In this document: piece after piece, positions 52,741 to 64,000 of the stretch
Layout: each line of letters opens with the position of its first letter
Position numbering within the stretch: position 1 is the first letter of the stretch
From: Mesodorylaimus sp. YZB2_4
Lineage: Eukaryota > Nematoda > Enoplea > Dorylaimida > Dorylaimidae
NCBI GenBank assembly: GCA_030248295.1
Contig: JASANH010001213.1
Coordinates: 186,001-250,000 of the forward strand
DNA length: 64,000 nt
Direction of reading: 5' to 3'
Program-made: the position numbers and the translations under genes
The notes under the pieces: generated by a model
The model's input: the letters and a program-made list of their open reading frames with translations, nothing else
Database searches by the model: none
What the model was told of the DNA's origin: nothing

Positions 52741-55700
52741 TCAAGCGATAAGGTGAGGCGCAGAAAAGAAAATCGCGCAAGTCGATATGATGATGAAAGC
52801 CGAGAAAAGGACCAGGCACAAGCGATCGACAACCTAGAAACCAAACTCCACGTGATTGCAGTACCTTGCTGAAATTCATAGCGTCTTACCATGGCTGCAA
52901 ATCGCCAGTCGTTTTTTGCTTCCTGTACTTCGTCTTCTCGTTCCATTCGTTGAGCAATGAACTTGATTTCGGCGTAGACTTGTTGCATTGTCAACAGCAT
53001 GGCTTGCAGGCCTTGATCCATCAAATGAGGATTAGATGACACATTTCTTAGACAGTTTACTAATCTGGCCTCGATGTCGACCGAGTACGTTCTACGAACT
53101 CGATCTGGTGGGTCGCCTTCTTCTTTTTCGTGGGGGGCTAATTTGGACGGGCTGAGGGTGCTGTAAGCGACACCATCCGAGTCTTGAGAGGAGCGTACAT
53201 TTCTCATCAAACTTTCACTCTCCACCGCCCCTGTTCCTCCGTTCGCAGAGAAATTATGTCCAAAAATTACATCACTCGATGGCTTAGTCAAATTTGAAAA
53301 CGCGCTCAATAAGCCTCGTCTTGTAAACTTATGACCTGGACGTTTCATCATCAGCAACCAAGGAAGCCAATTGAGCATTACGCTGCGCATCTGAAGTAAG
53401 GAGAGAACAATAAAGAATGTACCGAATTTATGACAGTGACAGCTTACCAGTGGTGACATGACGTGGGTGTCGGGAGTGCGGTAATGCAAGTTGAGCACGA
53501 TCACACTGAACACGACCGACAGAGCCACTAGGATCATGTTACAGGAAAAGAAAATGCCGATCTAAAAAGTTAGTTTCATTTTCTCTCATCAAAAAGTTTT
53601 TTAAAGTCTAAAGTACCAATGGAAGCGCCTCGCTGGTTGGTGGTGTCATGCTGGCCACCATACCCAAGAACACGCAAACGGAAAGGAGAATGGTGATTTC
53701 TAAAAGAAATTACTCCTGAAAGCACAAGTTTGCAGGTTTGATAAATTTTGACTCACCTAAGGTGATTTTTTCGCCTGATTCGACTGGTAATGCAAAGCCC
53801 AATAAGGTCATCAGTGACACTAGCAAGCTCGGTATAATCATGTTGAATCCATAATACAAAGTTCGACGGCGTATTTTGAAGTAGAAGAACAAAGTTGGAT
53901 ATGGTTCGGGGCAACAATCAAATTTTTTCACTTCGCGTTCGACATAGTTACTTAAGAGATGCCATTCTCCATTTTGCATATATTCACTTAAATCCCATCC
54001 ACTATCCAGTTGCACCAAATCCAACTTAAAACCGTTATAAGTCCATGAGCCAAACTGAAACCAGTCGAAACTGCATTTTTTAGAAAATATGCATTTTCCA
54101 AACCAAAAGAATTTACTTTGAAGTGGCAAACCTGCTCGTCGAATGGGAACCAAGTTATGTCAATGTTGCAACTGCTCTTGACGATGCCAGGTGGCAACCA
54201 GTTGACTTGGCCGTTCGAGTACACCACGTGGTTCACACCATAAGTAGAGTCGAAATTTTGATCAACGCTAAAATTTTTTTATCTATAGTTCTTTTTGATA
54301 TTTAGAAAACCTTACCTGTTATAAAGCAGAATGTCTGGTCTCCTGAAAGAAAGAGATTCTTTGCGGGAAAATATAAAATATTCAAACTATGATCATACCA
54401 AATCTTTCCAACTGGAAACCTCAAATCACCGACATCACCATACTCGTTCGGATCCCACTTCAAATTGAAATCTATCCACTCCTGCCAACAATAAAATACC
54501 CATGAAAAGTCAAACAACAAAGAAAAGGTTATTACGTATTTGAGCCATAAGTTCGTTTGAATGACTTGATTCTTTTCGTCCTGTATAAACCAGTAAAATC
54601 GAGTTAGAATTGGCAAATCAAGTGTTGACAGAAGTGCGAGGGTTGGCGTGTACAAACGCTTTATCGGAGAGTGCATCGTTCAAGCACGCATCCCTCGCTA
54701 AACCTTGAAGAGGGTCCCTGTTTTCGGTTTACATATCAGATAGGCACTTGATTATGATTTCTGTGACTGTAACAGCGTGTAAAACAGGCGTGTGTATGGT
54801 ACCCCTTTGAGCAAGTTGACTGGCAAATGGCTTGTTGTTGTCCAGTAACACTTTTTTTTGACTCGTCCTGGGGAGGGTCTATTTGTTGCCTTTCACCCGC
54901 GGGCTAGGGGGCTTGTTAATTGACCCTACCTTGCCGTCGACTATAGGGTCGATTCGCGATGCATGCCGGGCAAGGGTGGCTACCCCGCGATGTTGGTGGT
55001 TACCCCATGGGGGCAACCATACCCAGCCTGTGTCCCATAAGGGGTCCCAGATTCGACAGCCTCCCGCCCCATAAGGCCTCGCTTGGTTTATCGACCCTGA
55101 TAAGCCCCCGGGCGATGATCGAGGAGAGGCCTTATGGGGCGGGACGCTCTCGAAAAACGACAAGGCGCAAAGAAGACAAGGCGCTTCGCCAAGTTCTCAG
55201 ACGGCCAGAGTTAAACCCAGGGCCGACCAGCTTCCAGCTCTTCCAAGAAAACTGTGACAAACGCTACACCACCGAGGCCGCTTTGTCAGGTAACATGCTC
55301 ACTCGATAACCTAACTGGAGATGTAGGGTTAATACTTGGGGATATAAAAAAGGGATGGCAAACTAGTCCTACGTCCATATTCTAGATTCCAGTATTATAC
55401 TGTATGTGCCAGCTCACAATGTGGTGCAGTGGATAAGGATGGGTTTGGGCGTCCAGATTCGCCTATCCACACATCATCGTGCACTTCTATGCGTTGTGTG
55501 TTTTATAGCATATGTCACATGTAGCACACTGTATTCCACATTTATACTGAATACATGGCATATGCCGTATTTTACTAGCAGACGAGGGGGGGGGGATAAA
55601 ATCTTATCTCACGATCAGTGGGATCAGACGCATGGGATATAAGCGGGAGGAATACAGCTAGTTAAAAATGCCAATTAGCATCTCAGATGTGAATGGCTAG

Positions 55701-55958
55701 AAGATAAAATGCAAGAAAGCAAAAAATTGATAGACTAAGAAGTGGTTTTTTTAAATTTCTACTTACCACATCAATAATCTGATTCAACACGATTTGTAAT
55801 TTCACTTCAACCAGCATGGAGTTATTTTCCACAGGTCGTTCCAAAACATTATATCCAGTCAGCAAACGATCATAAAGTCGGCGTTCGAATTCGTCTGCCC
55901 AGCATCCAATCACGACCAGTGCCAAAGTGAAGAGAAAAATGAATTCAAAACGTTCCAT
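52741..55958 (-). CDS. Nicotinic acetylcholine receptor subunit, alpha-like, 528 aa (gene A)
   Basis: Ten exons join in frame: 55958-55767, 54580-54536, 54481-54399, 54342-54316, 54267-54117, 54054-53757, 53699-53617, 53561-53448, 53390-52890, 52833-52741. Cation-channel subunits of this kind sit in synaptic membranes as pentamers. Seen here: signal peptide, loop D tryptophan (LWLKYEWIDF), loop A (WRPDILLYN), Cys-loop ([15 protein letters not shown]), loop B (FGSWTYNG), loop C with vicinal cysteines FDCCPEPYP (Phe where alpha subunits usually have Tyr), TM1-TM3 ([47 protein letters not shown]), a long intracellular loop, and TM4 ending FFSAPHLIA. Intron 1 (1.2 kb) holds an inverted family D SINE. 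A TATATAG sits about 45 bp before the ATG. Confidence 0.95.
54845..55300 (-). mobile_element. SINE family D in intron 1 of nAChR gene A
   Basis: On the minus strand the head (GGCCTCGGTGGTGTAGCG), the internal GAGCTGGAAGCTGGTCGG, a TTTAACTCTGGCCGTCTGAG block and the tail ending in CCGCGGGTGAAAGG match the 29.46-kb copy. It is inserted antisense to nothing: SINE and host gene share the minus strand. Confidence 0.75.
55301..55766. other. Remainder of gene A intron 1
   Basis: A tRNA-head-like TGTGGTGCAGTGGATAAGG at about 55420-55438 may mark another SINE fragment. A G-rich run occurs near 55586. Confidence 0.3.
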
Positions 55959-57220
55959 TCTTTTAACACAACAACACCTGGTGCAATGCAAATTTCAACA
56001 GACTATATACTAATCATGATTCTTTACTCGCTCTTGCTGGTCCAACCAAATAGCACCGAATCAATGGCACATGGCTGACAAGATTGGGTCTGGCCTGAAA
56101 GGAAAGCGATAAATATATGAAAGAGCTCAAAGTAGAAGGAATGCACTGGAGAAATTTGTCAAGGTAGCGAACATAATTGCGAATCTGCGCAAAAAAGGCG
56201 CACAAATCATAAGTAATCTCGATAATCATTGCTGCATTTATGAGGACGAAAAATGGAGGCAAAGGTGCCGACCAAATACTTGAAAAGGAAGTACAGTTAA
56301 GAAGAGACTTGATAAAAGTCAAAAGAATTTGAGAGAGCATCGGTTTAAATGAGGATAAAGTTAGGGGCGAAAGCTTGTTTTCCAATGTCTACTCTTCTTT
56401 CAGCTGACATTCTCACAATGTCCCCGCGCTTCTTAGGCTTAACTTGAGTTAGACGAGGGAGGGGTAACAGGACCGGTTCCCTTTAAGAAAGCACTCATCG
56501 ACTACGAAGCGGCTCTTCATAAACTCCCGCCATCCTCTTCGCATTTATACGTGCAAACACATTTGGGTAACCATGTCATTTCGACGAGTCCAAGCTCTTG
56601 CAGTATGCCCCTCGGGTACACTCGTTTTCGCCACTCCTGCGTTCCCGTAATGCATGACGCTTATATTACAATTTTTTTGCAGTGTTATCTCGTTTTGTCT
56701 AAAGTCAATTTAACTATTATGTTTTATGTTTGACCAAAAGCTCAGGGGCTTCTAGTTTTGGCAGGAGCTGCCTGGATGCGCTTGGTCCCGGTACAGGTTG
56801 TGGAAGAGAATGCCAGTTTGGACCACGAGAGTAAACAGGTACTTGCTGCCGAACGGGAGATAATGCACTGCAAAGACAAGCGAGGGCAACAGCAGTCCAC
56901 TCCGTTTCGTTTGAAACTTGCCAGAGTTAGCACTCAATTTTCTGTGCCTTCAATCGATGTCTAATTCCCTGCTGATCGTAATTTCCCCCTGATCACAGTG
57001 GGAATTCAATTACATAAATGGGAAACGGTAAATGGGTTCAAGTGCGTGGTAAGGGATGTCCGTTTTCAGCCAAAAAGGGGCCGACTGTTTGTGCGTGCAC
57101 ACAAATCCTATAGCCTGTGTTTTTGATCTTGACAGGCTTCATGCAGCCAAAGACTTACGCGTATGAAAGATCTCATCAATGTCACACAGATAAAGCATGT
57201 ACAGTGTATACTCTAGGTCG
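55959..57220. other. Intergenic between nAChR genes A and B
   Basis: A TATA-like TATATAG on the minus strand at about 56003-56009 may serve gene A. Nothing else is recognised. Confidence 0.35.
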
Positions 57221-59498
57221 CTATGCTACAACGTAAGGACTCGCAAAGATGACTGCCAGCGTGGAGCCAGACACAAGTGCCAAAATGACAATTAGACACA
57301 GGCGATCTACCACCAGTGCAGCATAGATCCATTCATTTTGTGCATCATCGATGACTTCTTCTCGTCGCATTCGATCGGTAATATATTTTAGCTCCATAAA
57401 AATTGATTGAATTAATACAAGAAGAGTAGTGATGCCTGACTCGGCGTAGGATTGACGTTGGAGTAGCTGAAATATAAGAGAGTTCAAGTCATATTTTAGC
57501 ATCACACTGACAAGGATGACATATGTTGGCCATGGTGGCAACTAGTCACCTCACCTGGATAATGCAAGCATTTTGTGCGTACAGTAGGTCAAAAGTGGTG
57601 AAAAGTGGACTCACCGCCAAACAACGTTCGACGTAATCGCCAGATTTTTTCTCCCACTCCCGTTTTCGGTAGCTGTCTGTTCTGAAAACTGGAGCGTCCA
57701 TATCGGCCAGCTTGCAATCCTTGTTCTTCTCAACAAATCGCTGCCGTCGCAGTTGAATTAAAGCGGACTGCTGTTTGGCTTTTTCATCCTCGGCGTCATC
57801 TTTTGTTGGATCTTTCGTTCGTTCCATTCGCATGAGCCATGGGAGCCAATCGAGTAGGATCATTCGTGTCTGTAGGAGAAGACGAGAAGACGGAAAGATG
57901 GGTCAAAGAATTCTGCGGGCGACTGACCTGAACTCCATTGATCTCACACACACCCTGCAGCTCAGGTGTGCACTGTAACCCTAAGACTCCCTGACAACGG
58001 ATGGGTCTCCATGCAGCCACACGGATACAGATATGCTCAGCCATCTTACCAATGGAGACATCTTGTGCGTCAGGGCTCCTCGATGACGCAGGTTTAGTAC
58101 AAATACAGTAAACAGGACAGATATGGTGACCAGTATCAAACAAATCATGAAATAAATGCTGATCAATGGGAGCGCCTGAAATCGTATTCCTTGATGCCCT
58201 GATTAACCTGTAGACAAAAGCGTACCTCGGACGTCGGAGGCATGATCCCAGCTACCACCGTAGTCACGTAAAAACATATGGACAACAGGACAGTGATCTC
58301 TAAAAGCCACAGTTGTTTCAATAAAACTTGGAAAGTCAGTGCCTCGCCTTACCAAGTGCCACTTTCTCCCCAGCATCCGGCGGGCAGATGAATCCGAGAG
58401 TGGCCATCAAAGTGATTAGCAACCCAGGGATAATCAAGTTGAACCCAAAATAGAGGGTGCGTCGGCGCAAGTACAAATAAAAGTACAAGGAAGGAAAGGT
58501 CTCCTCGGGAAAGCATGTGTGCGGCTTCTCGATTCTCAGGACAGGCGTGTCTGTAAGAATAGATGTGAGTCTATAGCCGCAGATAGTGACTAGAAAGGCT
58601 TACCTAACAAAGACCATTCGCCATTTTCGATGTACTCAGACAAGTCTGCACCATTGGGTTGAAGATCTAGTTTTTTACCACTGTAAGTCCAAGAGCCGAA
58701 CTGAAGCACAGAAGGAGCAGCAGGTCGCGCTTTTCTGGGTAAATTCAAAAATCAATAGTGCATATGCTTGTTGAATTACAATATGTGCAAGACCCTATGT
58801 GAGTACACTCATGCTTAACACAAATACTGTTTCGCCTGACACCCTCAGGGCGCTCGCGTCTGCTCACATTCACATCCCCTCAAGCTCACCTTCAAGTAAC
58901 ACTTCTGTTCGTCGAAAGGGAACCACCGAATATCTAATTTGCAATTCGCTTTAACAATGGCAGGAGGAACCCAAGCCACAGTGCCATCGTATGTGATCAC
59001 AAAGTTGACTGGAAAAGTTGCTTCGAAAGCTGAGTCCACGCTGAAAGTCGCTTCCTATCTGAATATTACGTTCACCCTTGATGGTTTTATTACCTGTTGA
59101 AGAGGAGAACGTCAGGTTTCCATAATTTGTCAGCAGGAATACGCAAATCAGCCACCCCGCCATTTTCGGTTTGATTCCAGACTAATCGATAATCCCTCCA
59201 TTCCTGAAAAAACCTGCCCTAATTACCTCGTCAATCACGAGTGCCAAATACAAAAATTTCTGGAGCATACATAATTAAGCCAAACATTCAAGTGCATGGT
59301 TTCGCTTCGATCCTCGATATCGATTATTTGATTCAGTACCAAGCCCAATTTCACAGTGACTGGTTTCCGATTATCTTCGACAGGGCGTTCAAATTTATTG
59401 TATTTGCTCAAAAGAGATTTATACAATGCTAGCTCATAATTTTTTCCTTGACCATTGCTTATTACACACGCAAAAACGAATAAAATTAAGCGATTCAT
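57221..59498 (-). CDS. Nicotinic acetylcholine receptor subunit, non-alpha, 494 aa (gene B)
   Basis: Nine exons join in frame: 59498-59271, 59203-59094, 59040-58890, 58700-58604, 58550-58353, 58299-58226, 58175-58050, 57869-57615, 57466-57221. A signal peptide ([18 protein letters not shown]) precedes the ligand-binding domain: loop D (NVWLNYEWRDYRL), loop A ([10 protein letters not shown], Phe for the usual Tyr), Cys-loop ([15 protein letters not shown]), and FGSWTYSG. Loop C reads [12 protein letters not shown], with no vicinal cysteine pair, so this is a non-alpha (complementary) subunit. TM1-TM4 are complete, with [16 protein letters not shown] as TM2 and the stop after ASPYVVA. It should need an alpha partner; genes A and C beside it are candidates. 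Confidence 0.95.
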
Positions 59499-60191
59499 CG
59501 ATCACAGGAGAGACGTTTTTCGAAAATTCCAATTTTCAGCCCTCACACTACCACCAACTGAAGAAACGTGCTTCTGTTCGGGTTTCTTTGCTTTTGCTCA
59601 TCGTCAGTTGCGGGCAAGGCTATAGATTTGCTTTGTCAGTTTCTTCAAAGGTGCGTCAGTTGTTTGAAAAAAGTCGGTTTTCTGCGAGTGTCCTAAATCA
59701 TTTCTAACTAGGGCTTTAACAGGCATTTAGTTGGCCGGGTTCATATTTCTTTGAAATAAGAAAACAGAGGGGCGAGTCAGCTATGTGCAAAGGGAAGAGG
59801 CCAGTAAATTATTATGCTATTTGGTGTCACACCTGCTGCACGCTTTTTGATTGGAATGGAATTGGTGAGACTGGAATCGTTTGAGGGAATCAAAAATATC
59901 AATGGGGACGAGGTATGAGGTTCGGTTCGGGCTTTGGATGAACGTGTTGCGGAGCCCTTCTCCAGGGGTCTTCTCGTATTGTAGGAAGCCTGCAGTAACG
60001 TTTTCACAGTGCAAACTGGCGATGTTGAAGCAAATTTCATCAATCGAAGCATGGGGAAGTGGAGTTCGGAGATAAGGTTCTGGATGTAAGCTCAATGTTT
60101 TAAGTACAGGATATTAATCAACACTTTTGCACTCAGAATCTGGAACTCCCACAGAGCGTCACGGTACGGATACATACACTATACAGTTTAT
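59499..60191. other. Intergenic between nAChR genes B and C
   Basis: Short frames on both strands only; no feature supported. Confidence 0.3.
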
Positions 60192-62663
60192 CTATGCGAT
60201 TAGATGTGGAGCAGAGAACATAATACCAACTGTGGACACAATGATGAACACGGTAAACAAATAAAGACACAGCCGATCCACCACCTGAAAAATAACTTTT
60301 GACTTTGTAAGAGTTTATGAATAAGAATGGAACTTACCATAGCAGCCTAAAAAAGAGGACTGTAAGTCAGCGAGAAATTGAAGAAGAAAAAAAAATAACT
60401 TACAAATTTCCAATCAGTCTCGGCATCTTGTTCCTCATCCTCTTCTTCCATACGCTTGGTAATGAATTTGAGTTGAGAATGTATGCGCTGCATGACAAGT
60501 AAAACTGCCTGGACTCCGGGCTCGACTAAACTAGGATCGTGAAGCATGGGTCGTAAGCACTTGAGGACACGGGCTTCCAGATCGATGGATGTTCGGCGAT
60601 GTTCATCGACCAGTTTATGAGTTTTGCCGCTGTCACTTTCCCAACCAAGAACATTACGAATAAGACTTTCGCTGTGCTGAGATGCCTGAGACGATTGTTG
60701 GGACGATTGAGACTTGAATGGGTTCGTGAGTAAGTGCCTGCTGAACCTATAACCGGGCCGTTTCATCATGAGAAGCCACGGAAGCCAGTTGAGGAGAATG
60801 CTGCGGACCTGAAAACAATGCCAAATCATTGGTCTGTCAAGTCTACCAAGGGGTTCAATACTTACAAATGGCGACATTTTGTGAGTATGAGGCGTTCGAT
60901 GGTGCAAATTCAGTACGACAACAGTCGATACGACAGAAGCTGACACGACCACGTTGCAACAACAGAAGAATACACCGATAACTGGCACTGAAACAAAATA
61001 TTTTTAGTGGGGTTACAGACCCAGAATTTTGCAATCCTGACCTGCATCAGATGTGGGCGGAGTCATATCGGCCACCATGTTCAACAAAAAACAGATAGAA
61101 ATCAATATTGTAATTTCTGAAAAACATCCAAATGTTATATTTAATTAGCCTGGCTTGATATATACATAGTTACCAAGAGTAATTTTTTCGCCCGATTCTG
61201 GTGGCAGAGTGAAGCCAAGTATGGTCATAATCGAAATCAATAAACTGGGTATGATTAGATTGAAACCGTAATAGAGCGTTCGACGACGGATATGCAAGTA
61301 GAACATCAATGTCGGGTATGGCTCCGTTGGGCAACATTCGTACGTTTTTGTGAATCTCTTTGGCGTCATATCTGAAGACAACTATGGATCACAGGAAAAT
61401 GCAGAGAATCTGGCGGTCACCTTCGAGTAAGAGCCACTCTCCGTTTGGTAAATACTCGGATGTATCAACGCCCTTAGGATCGAGCTGAAGGTTAAGCTTG
61501 AACGCGCTGTATGTCCAGGATCCGAACTAGAAGCGTAATGAATATGGAGTCTTCAGTATTGCTGCTACATCCCCCGGGGTGTGAGATTACTTTGAGAAAG
61601 CAGACCTGATCGTCGAATGGGAACCAAGTGATTTGAATGGAGCAGCTACTTCGGACAATGCCCGGTGGGATCCAATCGATCATGCCAGTGTGATAGAGAA
61701 CAATGTTGGTCGGATAGGTCGAATCGAATTTCTGGTCCACGCTGCAAGGAAACAAGACTTCTGAGAAGAAAGATGGGCCCCTGGACCCTTAGCTGATAAC
61801 GAAGTGTAAACCTGCTGGTTGAATACACCCAGAATCTATTCCTAGATTCTACTGTACATTTCGATGATTCCCTAAAAAGAACAGTTGAATTACCTAAGAA
61901 ACTGCGTGATGACGCAAAAAGACGGATTATACTTCATGCGCATTGTGATAACAGATTCTGTGCCACAATACGACACACCCAAACAATGAATGTTAGCGTG
62001 TTAATCCTATGCCCTTTCACGATGCAAGGAAAGGGACATTCAATTATGTGCAATGTCTGACTGTGGGTTTCTGCTTATTGATAAAATCAGGCTGCAGCTC
62101 ACCCTAACCGCATGTACAGTATGCTGCAGTTACCTGTTATAAAGAAGAACGTCCGGCTTCCAAACTAAAATAGATGACCTTAATTCCTGCATAGATACTG
62201 TACGTAAATACCGGATGGTTACCTACCTTTATCAGCAGGTATCCTAACATCTTCCACTCCACCATATTCTGCTGGATTCCAATGCAAATTATAATCTTGC
62301 CATTTCTAAAAAGTTGTTGCAACTGTGCAGGATTTTCTGATGTTTATTTTACAGCGGACTTACATATGTTAGCCAGATATTGGTTTGAATAATTTGATTT
62401 TTTTCATCCACATCCAATATTTGTTGCAAGCTAATCCCCAAACTAACCAAAACTGGTTCTGAACTATTTTTTACAGGTCTAGCTAAGGGATCGTAATTTT
62501 TTAATAAATCTTCGTAAAGACGTCGTTCGAACATGTCCGCTTCGATTGAATGCAATCGCAATGCCAAGCATACGACAGCCCAAAACATAGTAGACCCACG
62601 AAAAAGGATCGATAGAGAAATAGGATTTCTACCCATTCTTGAAGTAAAGCGAAAACAAACCAT
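60192..62663 (-). CDS. Nicotinic acetylcholine receptor subunit, alpha-like, 522 aa (gene C)
   Basis: Eleven exons join in frame: 62663-62364, 62305-62227, 62164-62134, 61741-61591, 61526-61421, 61371-61174, 61116-61042, 60987-60866, 60808-60404, 60346-60338 (9 nt), 60284-60192. The domain order is complete: loop D ([14 protein letters not shown]), loop A ([10 protein letters not shown]), Cys-loop ([15 protein letters not shown]), FGSWTYS, loop C with vicinal cysteines [10 protein letters not shown] (Tyr present, one residue longer than gene A), TM1 ([15 protein letters not shown]), TM2 ([17 protein letters not shown]), TM3, the intracellular loop, and TM4 ending [10 protein letters not shown] 9-base micro-exon encodes Ala-Ala-Met just before TM4; in gene A the same residues end the large preceding exon. 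The signal peptide most likely starts at the Met at 62588 ([17 protein letters not shown]); ATGs at 62636 and 62663 are in frame upstream. Confidence 0.95.
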
Positions 62664-64000
62664 TTCCGGGCGCAGTTACGAGGTGCTAACCTGATTCTGG
62701 CACCCTGTTTAACGAATAACGCGAATAACGATGCCTGACAGCCGTCATAGTAAGTAAGTGCCAAAGTCAGAATGCAAGGAAACAGCTGCTAACGTCGACT
62801 GGGAAAAAATTTTGTAAAGGATAGATGAAGTACACGAAGGCGATAAAGAATGGCCGAACTGTGTCGGGGCGTGGAAAGATGGGAAACAGTGGGGCAGGCA
62901 GAAATTGTGCGGGCAAAAGTTGAATAAGCTAACGAATTCTTCGTCCAACAAAGCTTGTCAACTGATGCGCCGTCACGAAAAAGCAATTGTTCTTGCTCCT
63001 TTTGGCTTTTCGCCCTTCCGAACTCTAGCTAACAAATAGAAGCGTACGAGTCCAGAGAGCATCTGTAACCACCCATTTTCCGTTCAGTTAAGCAGTCAAA
63101 GAGAAAATGACGCACTCGCTTAAGAACCTGGACGAACGTCAAAGACACGATGGGTATAGGATGGGCAACTGGAGATGGTCTAGCGCCTATTGAATGATGT
63201 TTCGGGAGGCTAGTTGTGGGATCGTGTGACGGAAACGATTCTAGAAAATATCTTTCTTTAAAATGCTTCCTTCTGGAAGCCAGGGAGTAGATGCAGTTTC
63301 CATGTCGTTTAGAGTTTTGCTGGTCAAACCACCCAAGCGGCCGTAACTGAATAATGGGTTCCGAGAGAGGCGAAACGAAAATCGAAACCACTGCCGTATC
63401 GAACAGGTCTCGTGGGTAAACGAAACCTTGCTACGTGGCATGCCTATCTAATCGTAAGATGCCTCCTCGCCCTAATTGCTCTCAATTCCAAAATGGACGT
63501 GGATGGCCAGGCCAGTGTAATCTGACTGAGCACAAGCGCTAATACTGTCTAAAAGTGCAGTAAGCCTTTTCTGACAGCTTAGCCAAAACTTGACATGACG
63601 GTTTGTTGTCTGCAAGTGCCGTGCGACCTACTCTAAAAGCATTCTGAAACCACTACCCAAGCGGCTTATCAGTGCTACATAGTCCTAGGGCGCCATTCTT
63701 TGTCTACCATACACACCCGTTTTGACTAGACACGTGTGCATATGCCCCATTTTAGCAGAAGCATTCCAAGCTGACCTTTACCTTTGTGCAGCGATTATAA
63801 CGTGAAGGACCAGGCCTCAGTTATCTCACTTTGCCAGGTCATTCTAGTGGTCTTGCTGTATCGCAATTTCGCAAAGTCTTGCAGTTATCCCATTTTGATA
63901 GGAACACATGGAAATGTTCGCCATCCCTCCTTACGTACTAACCATAGCTACCATAGCTATGTAAACTCAAGTAATATCCTGAGGAAATTACTGTATTATG
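62664..64000. other. Gene-free right end
   Basis: A GCAGTTATC(C/T)CATTTTG-type motif (about 63826-63900), shared with 52.15 kb, and a TACCATAGC duplication near 63943-63960. Minus-strand frames at about 63029-63441 have no family features. Confidence 0.3.

Noticed and set aside
9540-55300. tRNA genes suggested by A- and B-box sequences
   Set aside because: None of the heads gives an acceptor stem plus anticodon arm that I can fold by eye; they recur with shared non-tRNA bodies, A-rich tails and target duplications, so they are SINEs.
1-64000. CRISPR arrays, operons with ribosome binding sites, rRNA genes
   Set aside because: None found. The window is eukaryotic with spliced genes; repeats present are dispersed or short tandem arrays without spacer structure.

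Overview
The window is nuclear DNA of a small-genome invertebrate animal. Genes carry spliceosomal introns, mostly 45-100 bp with GT-AG ends. Coding sequence is sparse, and short tRNA-derived retroposons and fold-back elements litter introns and intergenic DNA. Gene content (acid lipase, SK channel, ACR-16-like nicotinic receptors, MIG-18-like fibronectin type I modules joined to a ShK-like tail, small HSP) fits a compact-intron ecdysozoan. I lean to a tardigrade, but that is inference and there is no rRNA or other decisive marker here. Most gene models below were rebuilt exon by exon; reading frame and intron phase were checked across every junction. || LAYOUT. 1-300: 5' end of a secreted C-type lectin-like gene (-). 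1097-3249: nine-exon acid lipase (-). 3624-4241: small two-cysteine secreted peptide precursor (-). 7008-7403: fold-back element. 8852-10569: two-exon GPCR (+). 12856-18247: SK-type calcium-activated potassium channel in ten coding exons (+). 18849-19256: small secreted peptide (+). 19811-21978: modular extracellular protein whose eight introns are all phase 1 (-). 24063-25175: intronless secreted EEP-fold phosphodiesterase (-). 27081-27758: small heat shock protein (-). 28.8-30.2 kb: SINE-rich stretch, two insertions with visible target duplications. || 31.9-49.9 kb is the most unusual part. It holds five small two-exon secreted-peptide genes (31988, 40034, 40695, 45526, 47629), all with one phase-2 intron. 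Four share an F-x-[FA]-[YD]-(Y)-P-x-Y type motif just after the signal peptide, and two of these also share a C-terminal RRPLIG ending (Gly at the stop, a potential amidation donor). Interleaved are two intact paralogous rhodopsin-like GPCR genes (41227-42198 on -, 48931-49929 on +) and a broken third copy (about 36415-37050) split by a SINE. A local ligand/receptor gene cluster is a reasonable but unproven reading. The same region holds a decayed Penelope-like element with a GIY-YIG domain and, at two places, a hammerhead-like 3' tail. || 52741-62663: three nicotinic acetylcholine receptor subunit genes in tandem on the minus strand, in the order alpha-like (62.7 kb), non-alpha (59.5 kb), alpha-like (56.0 kb). 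All are intact, with largely shared exon junctions. The last 1.3 kb shows no gene. || Long gene-free stretches (5.1-7.0, 10.6-12.8, 22.0-24.0, 33.4-36.4, 37.1-38.6, 42.2-45.5, 49.9-52.7 kb) contain dispersed repeats and short hairpins and nothing I can call coding with confidence.
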